From Polytrichum commune (lineage: Eukaryota; Streptophyta; Polytrichopsida; Polytrichales; Polytrichaceae): a stretch of 64,000 nucleotides of DNA. Each line of letters opens with the position of its first letter. Positions within the stretch are counted from its first letter, which is position 1. The stretch spans positions 34,833,501-34,897,500 of the forward strand of contig OX485805.1 in the NCBI GenBank assembly GCA_950295325.1, read 5' to 3'. Position numbers and translations under genes: made by a program. Shown piece by piece: positions 11,937 through 23,300 of the stretch. The notes beneath the pieces were generated by a model, which saw only the letters and a program-made list of their open reading frames with translations, did no database searches and was not told the origin of the DNA.

Positions 11937-12164
11937 GTGTCTAATAAGGAAGAATGAACACCTAAGGTCCACATCTTTGAAATATGCGACTCCATTGTGG
12001 GCACTTGTAACTTCACAAAAGATTTTGGTTGTTGGATCATATCAAGATTTAGCTCATGCACTTGTAACCAATTGCAAAATTAATCACAAAGATTGTCATT
12101 TCAAGTTTCAGAAGCGGAGTCCAAATACGAAAATCACAGAAAACCCACGTGTTCTTCTTCCTTT

Positions 12165-14527
12165 GAATTAATTGCCAACCACCACTGCTCCTTCAACCCA
12201 CCTCGATGCAATTGGCATGAACTATTTGTAGCAAATTAAACAATTTGTGAGAATTGTGATCGTTGCACTATAGATGCTTTTGAAGTGTGGCAAGCATTTC
12301 CCAGGGGTGCACCTTTCCCATAACATGTATGAGTATATGTGAATGCACAAAATGGGTATTAATTTGAACTTTGCCATACTAAGTATAGATATGCTGCACA
12401 AATTGTAGCCTGTAAACATGTAATTAGCTCTCAACTGGGCTTTGCAAAGTTCGCCCTCGCAACAATGATCCTAAGTATTTTGTATGAACCACATTGCCAA
12501 AACCACGTATGCTGGTACGTAGTGGACACTGCATAAGTACACAAACTGTGGAAGAGACAATGTTTCTCAAGGGGAAAACGATTGAAAGCAAATTGATTCC
12601 ACTTTATTTATGAGGTCAGCAGTACATGCACAGCAAGCTCCCAGCAACGCACTTCAGTAGCTTGTGTGTGTGCGTGGATGTATTTCTTCAGTGTTCTGCT
12701 TCCTGAACATCATTCTTGAAAACCTCACAGAAATTCCACGATAATATGCCATATGGACCTCTATCAATCGCACCCACACTCTTCACAACAAACAAACTCC
12801 TGGAGATTGATTTACGAGGGCATCGTACTCACTGTATACTTTCAATCCAGCAATTCCTAGTTTACTTTGTCGAGATTTTTTGATTGCACACTGGACACAA
12901 CCAGATCACTGTTGGAGGTATAAGTTCACTGTTTGGCTTGATCGGCAAAATGCGCCTCCGCATGACCAGCGAAATTTTCGAACAAATGAGGCACAATGTC
13001 CATGAGGTTGTCTGGGGCAGGCGTGTCGCTGCTAACTGGAGTGTACTCCGCAAACCATGTCATTGTGCAGGTGTCGGGTGATGGGCCAGGCAAAAACCTC
13101 ACCGTGAATTTCAAAGAAGTGTACCTTGGGTCTCCTTGAAAACTGATAACATAAGTGTACGTGGTTTCATCATACACTTCCATGAGCGACTTCAATGTGA
13201 CGGTGCTACCATCAGCGGGATCTGCAATATAATTACATGCCTCCAAATTTAGACTTGAAATACTTGCACTAAATAGTTGAGCCCCTACCACTATGAACTG
13301 AGGTTAAAACACAACTGATTCAACTAATATAGCATATACACTTCCTCTTTTTTCATTTCTTTTTAACTGATCTCAAAGTTAGCATCGAAGACCCCGAATT
13401 GGTCATGTTGTTATGAGAACCCCTTCACCTTCGTAATAGTGGTGGGCCTAGCTCAAAGAGGTGGGCGTCTAGCCTTGGCCTTAGAAGTGCATGCTAATGC
13501 ACAGTGTCCGGGGAGATTTTTGAACATAATTTCCAAGTCCAATCGGTTACACGTTGTGATCTTTTGGTGTTTCTTTTATTGATTTGAAGTATGTTCCTTA
13601 GATTCTTCCAAAACAATCGGTTATGTCTCATACAACTGGGAGGACCTACGCATTCACGTGAGGGTTCAAAAAACATGGAGTTCCGATAACCATATTAACT
13701 AGATCACGGGAATCCATTTTTCAATCCGCTATTTGTCTGTGCTTCATCATAGATTTGCTCATGCAACACAAGTTTTTTTTTTAACATCTAGTCGGTAGAA
13801 GTTGGAGCACATGAAGAAGGAACCGGGTAGTTACACCCACATCACTTTACCTAATAAGCCAGACTCAAATACAGACCATATGATGTTGAAGCAAAAAATC
13901 ATAAGCTATGTTGATGATCCTATAATGGACAAGAACTAGAACCTCCAATTAACCAACATGAGAAGTGAACAAGTTGAGGCACGTACGCACAACGTAGGTG
14001 GAAATGGTGCCTTCTCCACCATCTCCCTCATGGTGCTCGGAATGGGACATTATTTGTGAGTGAACAGCCTTCGGGAACAACACATCGCAGTTCTTCACGC
14101 CTCGGAAATGGGTTTCCGGAGCGCCAGGAATCACATGCGACCTTTCTGGCACTGTCGGCATTTTGATTGAAACTAAGCTTTGGAAACAGATAGATGCAAA
14201 ATTGGTTGAACTTCGCAAGTTCAAACTTACACTAGGCTTCAGAAACAGATGAATGCACAAATGGTTGAACTTCACAAGTTCAAAGTTCAGATTTATAGGT
14301 TATGGGCATTGGTCTATGATTATCTTAGAAGCCGCCTGCATAGCAGCCACTTGCTTTAAATTAGTGTTTTTTTTTATGTGCAAGTGGCCCAGAGGTTATG
14401 TGCGTAGTTTCTTGTGTTTATCTTGTGACTAGACTGTCAGTCTCCAGCAGCCCATTCCTTCAAATTAACAAGATATTCGAAATGGCGACAATCATTGGAG
14501 TGATGGAGTCACATATAAATGATATTT
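12165..14527 (-). repeat. right arm of large inverted duplication (MLP copy C unit)
   Basis: This is the reverse-orientation counterpart of 8634-11290 and holds MLP copy C. In direct orientation it also matches the segment 46128-48133 (MLP copy D), so one ancestral unit has been copied at least three times. Confidence 0.8.
12926..14161 (-). CDS. MLP/Bet v 1-like protein, copy C (intact, two exons)
   Basis: On the minus strand exon 1 is 14161-13987 (175 nt) and exon 2 is 13221-12926, with donor GTACGT and acceptor TTGCAG. The product is 156 residues. It differs from copy B by scattered substitutions and ends earlier (AKQ then TGA). The same family landmarks are present: the EGDGGEGTI loop, LKSLMEVYDE, SLKFTVRFLPGP, TWFAEY and the FENFAGHAEAHFADQAK helix. 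No lesion is visible, and the leader keeps the TATA-like motif and both palindromes. It is probably functional, but expression cannot be judged from sequence. Confidence 0.82.
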
Positions 14528-14768
14528 CCAGGCACACGTTTATCTCGATTATGACAATGTTATTTAAATCCTATAGTTTTTGAAGATTTCTTTCCTGAAT
14601 ATTTCATCCATGAAATGGTAGAGTATTCTTCTTTTATTCATATAGTAATGTCCTGCTTCAGGATGCACTTTGAACTGGAGCCATTGGTGCGTACTTAGTT
14701 GGTAGGTGCATACTTTACTCATATCGCTTTCTAGACCCTCTTATTCGATGAATCGCAATGGGAAATGA

Positions 14769-14933
14769 ATGAAACTTGAGGCAACCCGCTTGACTAAAGC
14801 CCAACGATGTGAAATCATTGCAAAGTTGAGCAAGTCGAAGACGCCGAGCAAGCATGCGCTGGGGCAGGAGTATGAAGTCAGTGAAGGCGCCATCTCGAAA
14901 GTATGGGACAATCGGGAGAACACACTACAATGA
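14769..14933 (+). pseudogene. helix-turn-helix (CENP-B/pogo-type) transposase N-terminal fragment
   Basis: A 54-codon frame from ATG at 14769 reads LTKAQRCEIIAKLSKSK and then EVSEGAISKVWDNRE. That is the shape of the psq/CENP-B N-terminal helix-turn-helix used for DNA binding by pogo/Tigger-type transposases. The frame stops at 14931. The frame from 14854 stays open to 15195 but I recognise nothing in it, so a frameshifted remnant is the simplest reading. A small domesticated DNA-binding protein is less likely. Confidence 0.5.
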
Positions 14934-15195
14934 AATCCAACCTATCGAGACCTTTGCTGAATCTGAAAGTGCTACCGACTTCAAAGGTTTTGAAGCTCTA
15001 CAGAACACTCTCCTCAACATCGACGATCAATTGTTTTGCTCTGATATTCAAACGGAAGTTAGACAGATGTATGATGAATTGCAACGATCGTTTGAGACGT
15101 TTCAGCAAAACGTTAACAAATGGATATTTAATGTCAAGCATAAGAAATTAATGCTTTTGTGGCAAATAACTCCGCATGACATGTTCAAACAATAA

Positions 15196-17718
15196 AGTAT
15201 AAACCCTGGAGACTGACAGAGACACAAATGCAAGAGACTCCATAATTGCTGTTATGTTGTGATCAGCGATCGAACACGTTTTCTACACGAACCCTCTATG
15301 GTTGAGATGGGCCCCAACCGGTTAGAACTTATTCTTTGTTTGTTCGGGGTGGGATCTACCAAGCTCATCTGCTTCATTTCTCACTTGGCATTTTAGCGCG
15401 GTTGAAATCTGGATGTATAAAAAGCCAAGCGGTAAAAAAATTGTTTAAACAAAATTCTGGCCAGTTTTCATTTTTTTTTCAAATAAATTACATTCCCTCA
15501 CCAAAAACCCAATTTATCCTTAGCAGGAGTTGAACTTGGTTCAAATGCCCCCCACCAGTTGGGGGCTAAGGATTTGTAACCCCTCAAACCACCAATGTCT
15601 TCAAAGACTCTAGGACTACGAGGATCAACAAATTCATCTTGCACACATATTCTTATACACATGACATTTAATAAAATACAAACCAACAACAATACAGTTC
15701 CTTAATCTAACAATGAATTCACATGTTCCAATATAAAACATAAAAAACACACATTCATGATCTTGTTCATGATCATGTTTTGAGTTACATCAACGCCCAA
15801 ATAAGTCATTGTTTAGTTATCGAGGAGAATTGTTTACAAGGACTAAACTAAATACACCAAGAGCAACTCCCACAATCATCACATGTATTGCAATAACTAG
15901 AGAAGATATCTTTGTAGGTCTTGAGGTTCCAATAACCAGTAAACCACAAAATAAGAAGCAGGAGAAACAAGTCATCCAAAGCGTTTAGAGTTACATACTC
16001 AGTCGGAAGCAACTTGAAGGATGCAAACAACAACTAGAATGAAATAGAAACTATAAATGACACTTTTGGCAGTAGCCAAATGATGGAGTCTTGGACTTCA
16101 ATTTCTACTACATCTCCAGAGGTAGAAAAAAATATTCAAACAAATTTTTGTTTAGCATGTGTACTAAGACCTCCATAACAAGGACATAAGTGGAAACCCA
16201 TGGTCTAAGATTGGCCAAACCTAAACCCTAAACCATGTTCATCACAGACTCAGTGCCTTGGTGATGACCAAGAGAAACAGAGAGGTTGTAGAATTTGATA
16301 GGGGAATTCAGTTGCAAGAGTTCATACGTGAATTGTTTATATTATTGCAATCTAGGGATTGAGATGATCCTAGAAATAGCTGGAAATAAACCCAAGCTAA
16401 AACAACAACAAACACCACATTCATGCATGAAATAGAACAAATAAGGTTTTAAGGCCTCCATTCAAACCTCCAACTGCCTAAGATTTTGCATGGTCAAATT
16501 GGTAGCATATGACAATAGTTTCACTATGGAGTAGAGTTGACAACAATAAAATAAGTCAACTTTCAATTGCTAATGTATGCACAGAAAGAAAAATGATCCA
16601 CTAAAAAACTGAAAAAGAATCCCAAGCTGGATAAAAAACCAACACCATAATTGTACGTGAAATAGAACGAATGAGACCTTATAGCCTAAACCCTAAACCT
16701 CCAACTCCCTGGGATTTTTGCACAATTTATTTGGTAGCAAAACAGAACCCTTGAAAGTAATTACACCAATCACTTGCAAAGTAGACACCAATCACTTAGG
16801 TCAGCATTGAATGACCAATGTATGCACTGAGGTGTGTGCACATCAATTGGGGATCCAATCAACAAATGAAAACATTGACCCAAATTGGAGCAAAAGCCAA
16901 CATCACAATTGTACATGAAATAGAACGAATGAGATTTAAGGCCTGAACCCTAAACATCCAACTGCCTGGGATTTAGCGGAGTCGAATCAATAGCAGAATA
17001 GAATCCTTGAAAATAAGGACACCATCAAGCGAAGTTGACAGTAATAAATTAGATCACAATGGATTGGCTTATGTATCCACTGAGGTTTATGCAAAGAAAT
17101 TGTGACAATCCAATAAACAACTCGAAACAAATCCAAGTTGGAGCCAAAACCGCCACCACATAGTCGAATCAGTAGCAGAAAATAATCTTTGAAGCGATTA
17201 CCCCCTTGAGCAAGGTAGATACCAATGAATTAGGTCCATATCGAATGGCTAGTGTATGCACTAGGGGTTATGTACCATGTGATTGGCGGAGTACTGACCT
17301 CCCAATTAGGGAAAGAAAAAAGAAGTCAGATGATTTCAAAGCAAAGATGTGAGAAATGATGTGAATGCTAGCCAAAATCAAGACCAGTCGATATCTGGTT
17401 TTCTCCTTTTATAAATCAGATGCCCATTTGAATACCCTCTTCTATATCCGGTTATTTGTCCATAGCAATCGGTTCCTTTGTAAAGAACTATTGATTCTCC
17501 CCATTCGTTGATTGGATCTCTTTGTCATAATAACAAGGAATTTCATGAAAGCACACATTAGATATTTTGCCACATATACAAAATAAATTTGATTTAAGAT
17601 GTCTTTTTGAATATGCAAATTTCTCTAATGAAATCTATGTGGACTTGAAGAAGGAATCGATAATACGTTGATGTTGTCACATCAAATTAGCAACATATAT
17701 CTTATTCAACTTCTCCAA
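15196..17718. other. no gene recognised; local A/C-rich diverged repeats
   Basis: Between about 16200 and 17160 a motif of the type CCTAAACCCTAAACCTCCAACTGCCT(G)GGATTT recurs three to four times with GAAATAGAACGAATGAG before it, at roughly 240-bp spacing, suggesting an old degenerate tandem repeat. A weak tRNA-like B-box (GTTCAACTCC, minus strand near 15530) may mark a SINE relic. No coding region is supported. Confidence 0.4.
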
Positions 17719-18047
17719 CACTAGTTGAAAACTATGCCAAGAATAACCGCAACCGAAATCGGCTGCTGTTTTTTTGACCACCCTAAGCTACAGTGCCTAA
17801 ATGACTACAAAATTTTTTTTCCGTTTAGCAATCAAAATTTTAGGAATTTGGGGGCATGTAATATTTTTTTGAAAGGCCTTGAAAATAACTTTCCAACGGT
17901 ATATTACACGTCCCAATATTTTTAAAATTGTAGTCACTAAACGTAAAAGAAAAATATGTAATCGTTTAGCGACTGCAAATCAAGCTAGTCAAAAGAACCA
18001 CAACCGATTTCGGCTACGGTGCTTTGGGGCATAGTTTTCTACTAGTG
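17719..18047. mobile_element. CACTA-type MITE, 329 bp, with 3-bp target duplication
   Basis: The ends are CACTAGTTGAAAACTATGCC and, read inwards from the right, CACTAGTAGAAAACTATGCC (19 of 20 identical). Looser inverted similarity continues inwards (CCGAAATCGG near both ends). CAA flanks both sides (17716-17718 and 18048-18050). CACTA termini with 3-bp duplications define the CACTA/EnSpm superfamily. It has no coding capacity. Confidence 0.9.
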
Positions 18048-19004
18048 CAATATGGCCTGCAATTTCATTACGTTTACCGGAGTTTACTCCTATGGATTGT
18101 CCATAAAAATGTAGCTAGCAATTGAGCATGGTGTTAAGCACTTTGCTAGTTTCACAATAGGTGGAGTTCTCCCAACAACATCTAAAGTTGGACAAAGCTA
18201 CCACCAAAAGAAGTGAAATTTCAAGAGCTTTCCAACAATATCCATATCAAAGCAATGTGATAAATAGTTGAGTTCAAAATGCTTAAGAATAGACTGTGCG
18301 CCTTGGTTTAGGATTTAAGGGGTTTAGGTGAAAAATTTATGCGAAAGAGACAAAATATAATGAGTCTCTTGATTGGCTTTCCAGATAGATAACCAAGTTA
18401 CCTTAGTTCCCATGTTTTGGCATAATTTTACATTAAATTTTCTTTATCCACATTTCATATGTGAAAGTTACATAAAACTAATATTAACTATAAACTTTTA
18501 CCTACATGGGACCTATCATATATGCATTCATTATCTCTATAATATAATATTTTTGGGGTCTAGGAGTGTCATGTTAACAATGTCACAATCGTATTATAAA
18601 GGTACATTTCAACTAGAAAGTCTGATTTACAAAATTCGTTGCATTGTATCGAAGTTGTTGTATTATCAACTAGAAAGTATTAAAGAGGTAGCATTGTACT
18701 ATATACATGAATGAGAGATGAATTAAAATCTCAGCTTCTCCATCCCACCAGAAATTTGAAAGCTTTCAATAGGTAGGGAAAGGTCCAACTAAGGGTTGCG
18801 GCACTTCCAACTCCAATCATGACACTTTTAGCTACTCCATGAGATCAATAACTACTCATTTGGTTGGCAATTGCAAATCACAAAGTTTGTATTATCAAGT
18901 TGGAGTTGAGATTCATAAGTTACAAGAGACCCAAGTGTAAATAGTTCTTTTTGTTTTCTAATTAATCACCTAGACACTCCCAAATGTGTTAGCCATTGAA
19001 CTTA
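18048..19004. other. no gene recognised
   Basis: AT-rich sequence. The open frame at 18373-18714 has no recognisable family and unconvincing composition. Confidence 0.4.
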
Positions 19005-19102
19005 GAATGGTTTTTATAGTTTGAGCACATAGCCCAACCTCATTGTAACACATGTCGCTTTCAAGTTTGTGTATATTTGTAAACTATACCACTCAAATAT
19101 GT
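19005..19102 (+). repeat. left half of the split host segment (flank of giant transposon)
   Basis: This matches 11838-11936 and ends with ATGT (19099-19102), the left target duplication. Its continuation lies 27 kb away at 46124. Confidence 0.85.
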
Positions 19103-19129
19103 AACACTATATTAAACATTTCGGGACTT
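19103..19129 (+). repeat. left terminal inverted repeat of the giant transposon
   Basis: 27 bp, starting AACACTATATTAAACATT and ending TCGGGACTT, identical to the complement of 46097-46123. ATGT precedes it. Confidence 0.92.
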
Positions 19130-19159
19130 GGCGTCAATATGGGACTTCTGGAGTGTCCA

Positions 19160-19201
19160 TTGAGATCGCATTGGGAACGCATTGGGAACGCATTGGGAAC
19201 A
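19160..19201 (+). repeat. left subterminal repeats (GCATTGGGAAC, three copies)
   Basis: Three direct copies of GCATTGGGAAC start about 65 bp inside the left end. The core GGGAAC recurs in many copies, in the same inward orientation, inside the right end. Such subterminal repeats are typical transposase binding sites. Confidence 0.7.
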
Positions 19202-19537
19202 AATCCTATGTTGTGTAGCAGTGACCCCTAATGGACTCCCAGTTGATTGCAACACTACTTTGACCGGTTCAAATGAGTGGGTGAGTGGAGGCTACAGCCT
19301 TGTACTCGAAAGAAAAGAATTGGTAACCCATACACCAAGTTTGTAGAACAATTACTGTTTGAATTGAGATCTTTATTCCTGAAGCATATGTCGAATGCCT
19401 CATTCTTAGGCGTCTACATACATGTTTGGCTATATATATGTCCCCACCGATATGTGGCTAAAGGGGACGCATTATCAACTATAGTATTTAATACATGTTG
19501 TGGCTTCTACAGGTCGCTCAATTGTAGTCCTGCCTCG

Positions 19538-20337
19538 TCAAGCGATACGATTATTTCCACGGTCACCCAATCCAGCCCGCAAAAGTCGAACTGCCCTTGA
19601 ATTAGGGCCTTGAGATTCGATGAGTGAAATTTGGTAGTCCCGTGTAGCAGCGGGGTGCACGATGGCCAAAGTTCCGCATGGAGGTGTTGAAGCATCTGCG
19701 AGGGTGCACATACTGGTGTCAACGCCCTCCACATGGTTAATGGTGGAAGGGAGCTTCGTCATGGCGGGTTGAGGGGCATAAGTCTTCCCAAGTCCTGCCA
19801 ATCCAGCACGTAGAAGACGAACACCTCTTGAGTCAGGGCCTTGCGATTCGATTAGCGCAATTTGGTACTCGCGGGTAGGGGTGGGGCGCATAATGGATAA
19901 TGTATGGGCGGGTTGTGGTCCGTCATCCATTGGGGGGAGCATATTTAGGTCAACATCCTGCAGGCCGACATAGGCAAAAAACATTCTCCAACTTATTGCC
20001 CCACAAATACCACCAACATTCATATACATGCACATACATTCCACGCCAAATGTTGGAGATTAGATAGAGATTGAAAAGGAGATTTGCAAAATATTTATTT
20101 GGGTAAGAACATTCCCAGGTGAACAAAATGAGCTATATTTACCAGACTCTGTCCATCAGGGGTTGCTTCAGCGAGGGGTGACACACTTTGAGAGTTAGCG
20201 ACCTGGATAGCTTCTACGCCCACGTGGGTGAGTGAGAAGGGATGGCAGGCCAGTACTACGTTGTGTTCATGCCGCGGGGTGAGACACACGAATGCCGATC
20301 GCTTGGAAGTGGATGGTGTGTATCCAGCAGGAGGAAA
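19538..20337 (-). CDS. C-terminal exons with two copies of a 40-residue module
   Basis: Exon 20337-20143 (acceptor GTTCAG, donor GTAAAT) leads in frame to exon 19957-19538 (acceptor CTGCAG). The last exon contains the module TREYQIALIESQGPDSRGVR followed by LLRAGL, and about 75 residues later TRDYQISLIESQGPNSRAVR followed by LLRAGL, so a segment was duplicated within the gene. I do not recognise the module. The two exons may be the C-terminus of the HAD protein or a separate small gene, because the HAD exon ends in a stop at 20421. Confidence 0.5.
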
Positions 20338-23300
20338 CTGAACAAAGCATATAATACACAATGTTACATGCCATACAATTCATGAACCTTACATGCCCTA
20401 ACCTAAACCCTACATGCTAACTATCTTGGGACATCAGTTATAGGGTGCAAGTCGGGTCGATTGGAGTGCTTGTTGGCCATCATAAGTGACTCCCTGACTG
20501 GATCGTTATGCGGGACCGGCTGTTGCCCAAATCTATGTGTGATCACAAAATCGCGTACGTCGCTCATTGTCGAATTGAACATACGTTGGAAGTAGGGGAG
20601 AAAAACTGCTCTCATATCCGCAGTTGCCTGTTTGTTGGTGATGAAGGAATCGGGAAACAATACATTCCCGGGAGGATTACAAGCACCTTTGTAGGGGTTG
20701 TCATCCACAAGAACAGTGTTCTCAATAGTGGCAGTAACACGTCCGGAATCAAGAGATACAGGCGGCCACCAAAATGTTTTGTTTAAACTCTTGAAGAACA
20801 ATACTGATTCTGGCTTTAGGGGGTTCCTGATCTGATTGTCCCAGATGTCTTTGAATGTGATGCAATCCTCCTGGCCAAGAACTATTGCAGGTCTTGACAT
20901 CCCATTGAATAGAAACTCCACCACGAGGTCCACAGTGGACTTTTTCATAGATGACCATATGCAAACATAGAACATTTGGGTCATTCTCTCCCAAAACTGC
21001 TTGTAACCCAGTCTAGGTAGGACAGCTTTGGGACCGACAATCGCCGGACCCTTGTCTGGCGCACGATCTTGCACCATCCATGTGGGTAAAGCGGAACGGC
21101 CGCGAGGAATACAATGACAAAATATGCCATTCAAATCGAACACCAGAATGAACCTTCGGTCGGGTACAGCAGCTAGCGCCTGGCGACAGGAATCCATTGT
21201 CAACTTCTCCTGCTTTACTCGAATTACATATAATGTTGCAACTAATGAAAATTGTGGAACTTCATATATTCAAAAACTTACATTCATATATGCAATAGGT
21301 GCATATATTGATATGGGGGTTTATAATGAACTAAATATTAAAAGTTATTATGAACTGGGAAACCAATACCTCGAAAGTTATGGGATTGAATTCCCAGCGA
21401 TCCGATGGTCCTAATGAAGGGTCTTGAGGGTCCCTAGAAATAAGTCTTTTAGCACACGCTATTCCCATCTCCCTCGTGAAAACTTGAGAGATGTTCCTAT
21501 CGTACGTTGGGTAGTTGTCAGCGTAAACAAAAAGTTTATCATAAACAACGTGTGGGTTGAAGGGCGCATCCACAGTCGTTTGCGCATTTTGTCCACCCTG
21601 AACCCAAAACTACGCGGAGATGAATGTTTGGGACACAAATAAACCGGGTATATTGAAAAGAAAATCCAGTGGACCAAGTGAAATTTTATTGAGAAGGGGA
21701 AACGAAGCTTACACAAACTAAGTGCCATGAGAAGGGGAAACGATGCTTACACAAACTGGGAGAGCTGGCCGCACACGCAGCTCTGGGCAAGTGACCTCGG
21801 AACGGCTGGCGTGCATAGCCCGCCAAGCCTCAAATGGACGTTCGGCTATTTTTGTATTGTCAGGGGGAAAGTCGGGGAACCTGTCATCGCGTGGCCAACG
21901 TTCCACGACTTTCTTGACATGATGTGGGCCGACAGAAGATGAAGGCTCCGTTGGATCGACGACAGCGGGCTCCGTTGCATCAACGACAGGAGGCTCCTCA
22001 CAATGTGGAGCCTCGGGTTGGCAAGGGCCTGCAGAAGAGGAAGGCTCCGTTGGCTCCACGGTAGCAGTACAGTAACAAGGTGGTGATATTGGTTGTTGCA
22101 GGCCTGCAGATGATGACCCGGGCTCTGAATGTTCGATGACAGCCTGCTTCAGAGCAAGAGGTTTGATGGCAGCAATGTGGACCGCTGTGGGCGAAGGCGA
22201 CTTGACCACATCATCGTCACTACCTATGGGCAAGAGGGGTGAACGATCCCCTTTGTCCAAAGGGGTGACGACAAGCGTTGGACTTCGACATGTAGTGGCA
22301 ATGGGGGCTTGCATGGGGCCAACTATAAGTGAGGTGTCCTCTTCGGCTGCACCCGTTTGCGGGACTGCTACACATGGTGATCCTGGCCGTGTGAAATCAA
22401 CGATTTGCAAACCAGCCTGTGAATTGAACATGCATTGTTAATGACAGCCGTTGCAGACAATGTAATTGAATGTAAAATGTAAAACACATTTCATTGAATG
22501 TAAAATGTACATCTTCCAAGTACCCAGTACATGGTGAGTTTGGCTACAACTAAAATGTCCTAAAGGTTTTTAAGTCCAATGCTCTAGTCAGCCTTGGATT
22601 GCGATCTACAAACGGCTTCCTATTCTCCAAGTGGTTTGATTATGATGCGCGGCCTCCAACCTGGATCAAACATCCCGGCGGAGATTCAGTGACTAGCATG
22701 TTTAAAAACAATTGGAAAAGCGAGAATAGGTCAAGGATATTTACCTCATCTTCAACAGGCTGGGAATCATGGGAAGGCCCCTCCACGCATCCGGCATCTG
22801 CAGGTGAACTTTCCACTTCGTTCTTCTCGGCCGATTTCTCAGCAACCTCCGGTTGATCCACATGAGCTGGCTCGACTTGAGGAAGGACATCTTGGGGAGG
22901 GTCAGTACCAATGGGGGCAGAAACAACCTCCGCATTTGTTGGTACAGGGGCCGGAGTAGGAATTGGCGTGGGCACGGCTTGAGAGGGTGGCATGGCCTGG
23001 GCCATGGCATCCTTGAACAGGCTCGTTAGTAAGCCTGGCAAATTTTTATTCAAAATGCCCATCATGAGAGGTTCCAAAACAGCCGTCGTAAGTGGGGGCT
23101 CCACGGGCTTACCATGGCGGCGTTTATGCCTATCCTTAGTTGAGGACCGACTTCGTGAGCGAGAGGACTTCCTATGTGGAGTGTCCATGGCACCACTAGG
23201 ACCAACATCGGCAGTACTGGGTCTGAGGGGACTCTGTGGAATGTCCATGGCACCACTAGGACCAACTTCGGCGGTACTGGGTCTCTGGGGACTACGTGCA

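Noticed and set aside
15490-15600. SINE on the minus strand with GTTCAACTCC B-box
   Set aside because: A-box spacing is too long and no duplication was found. Mentioned only in the stretch description.
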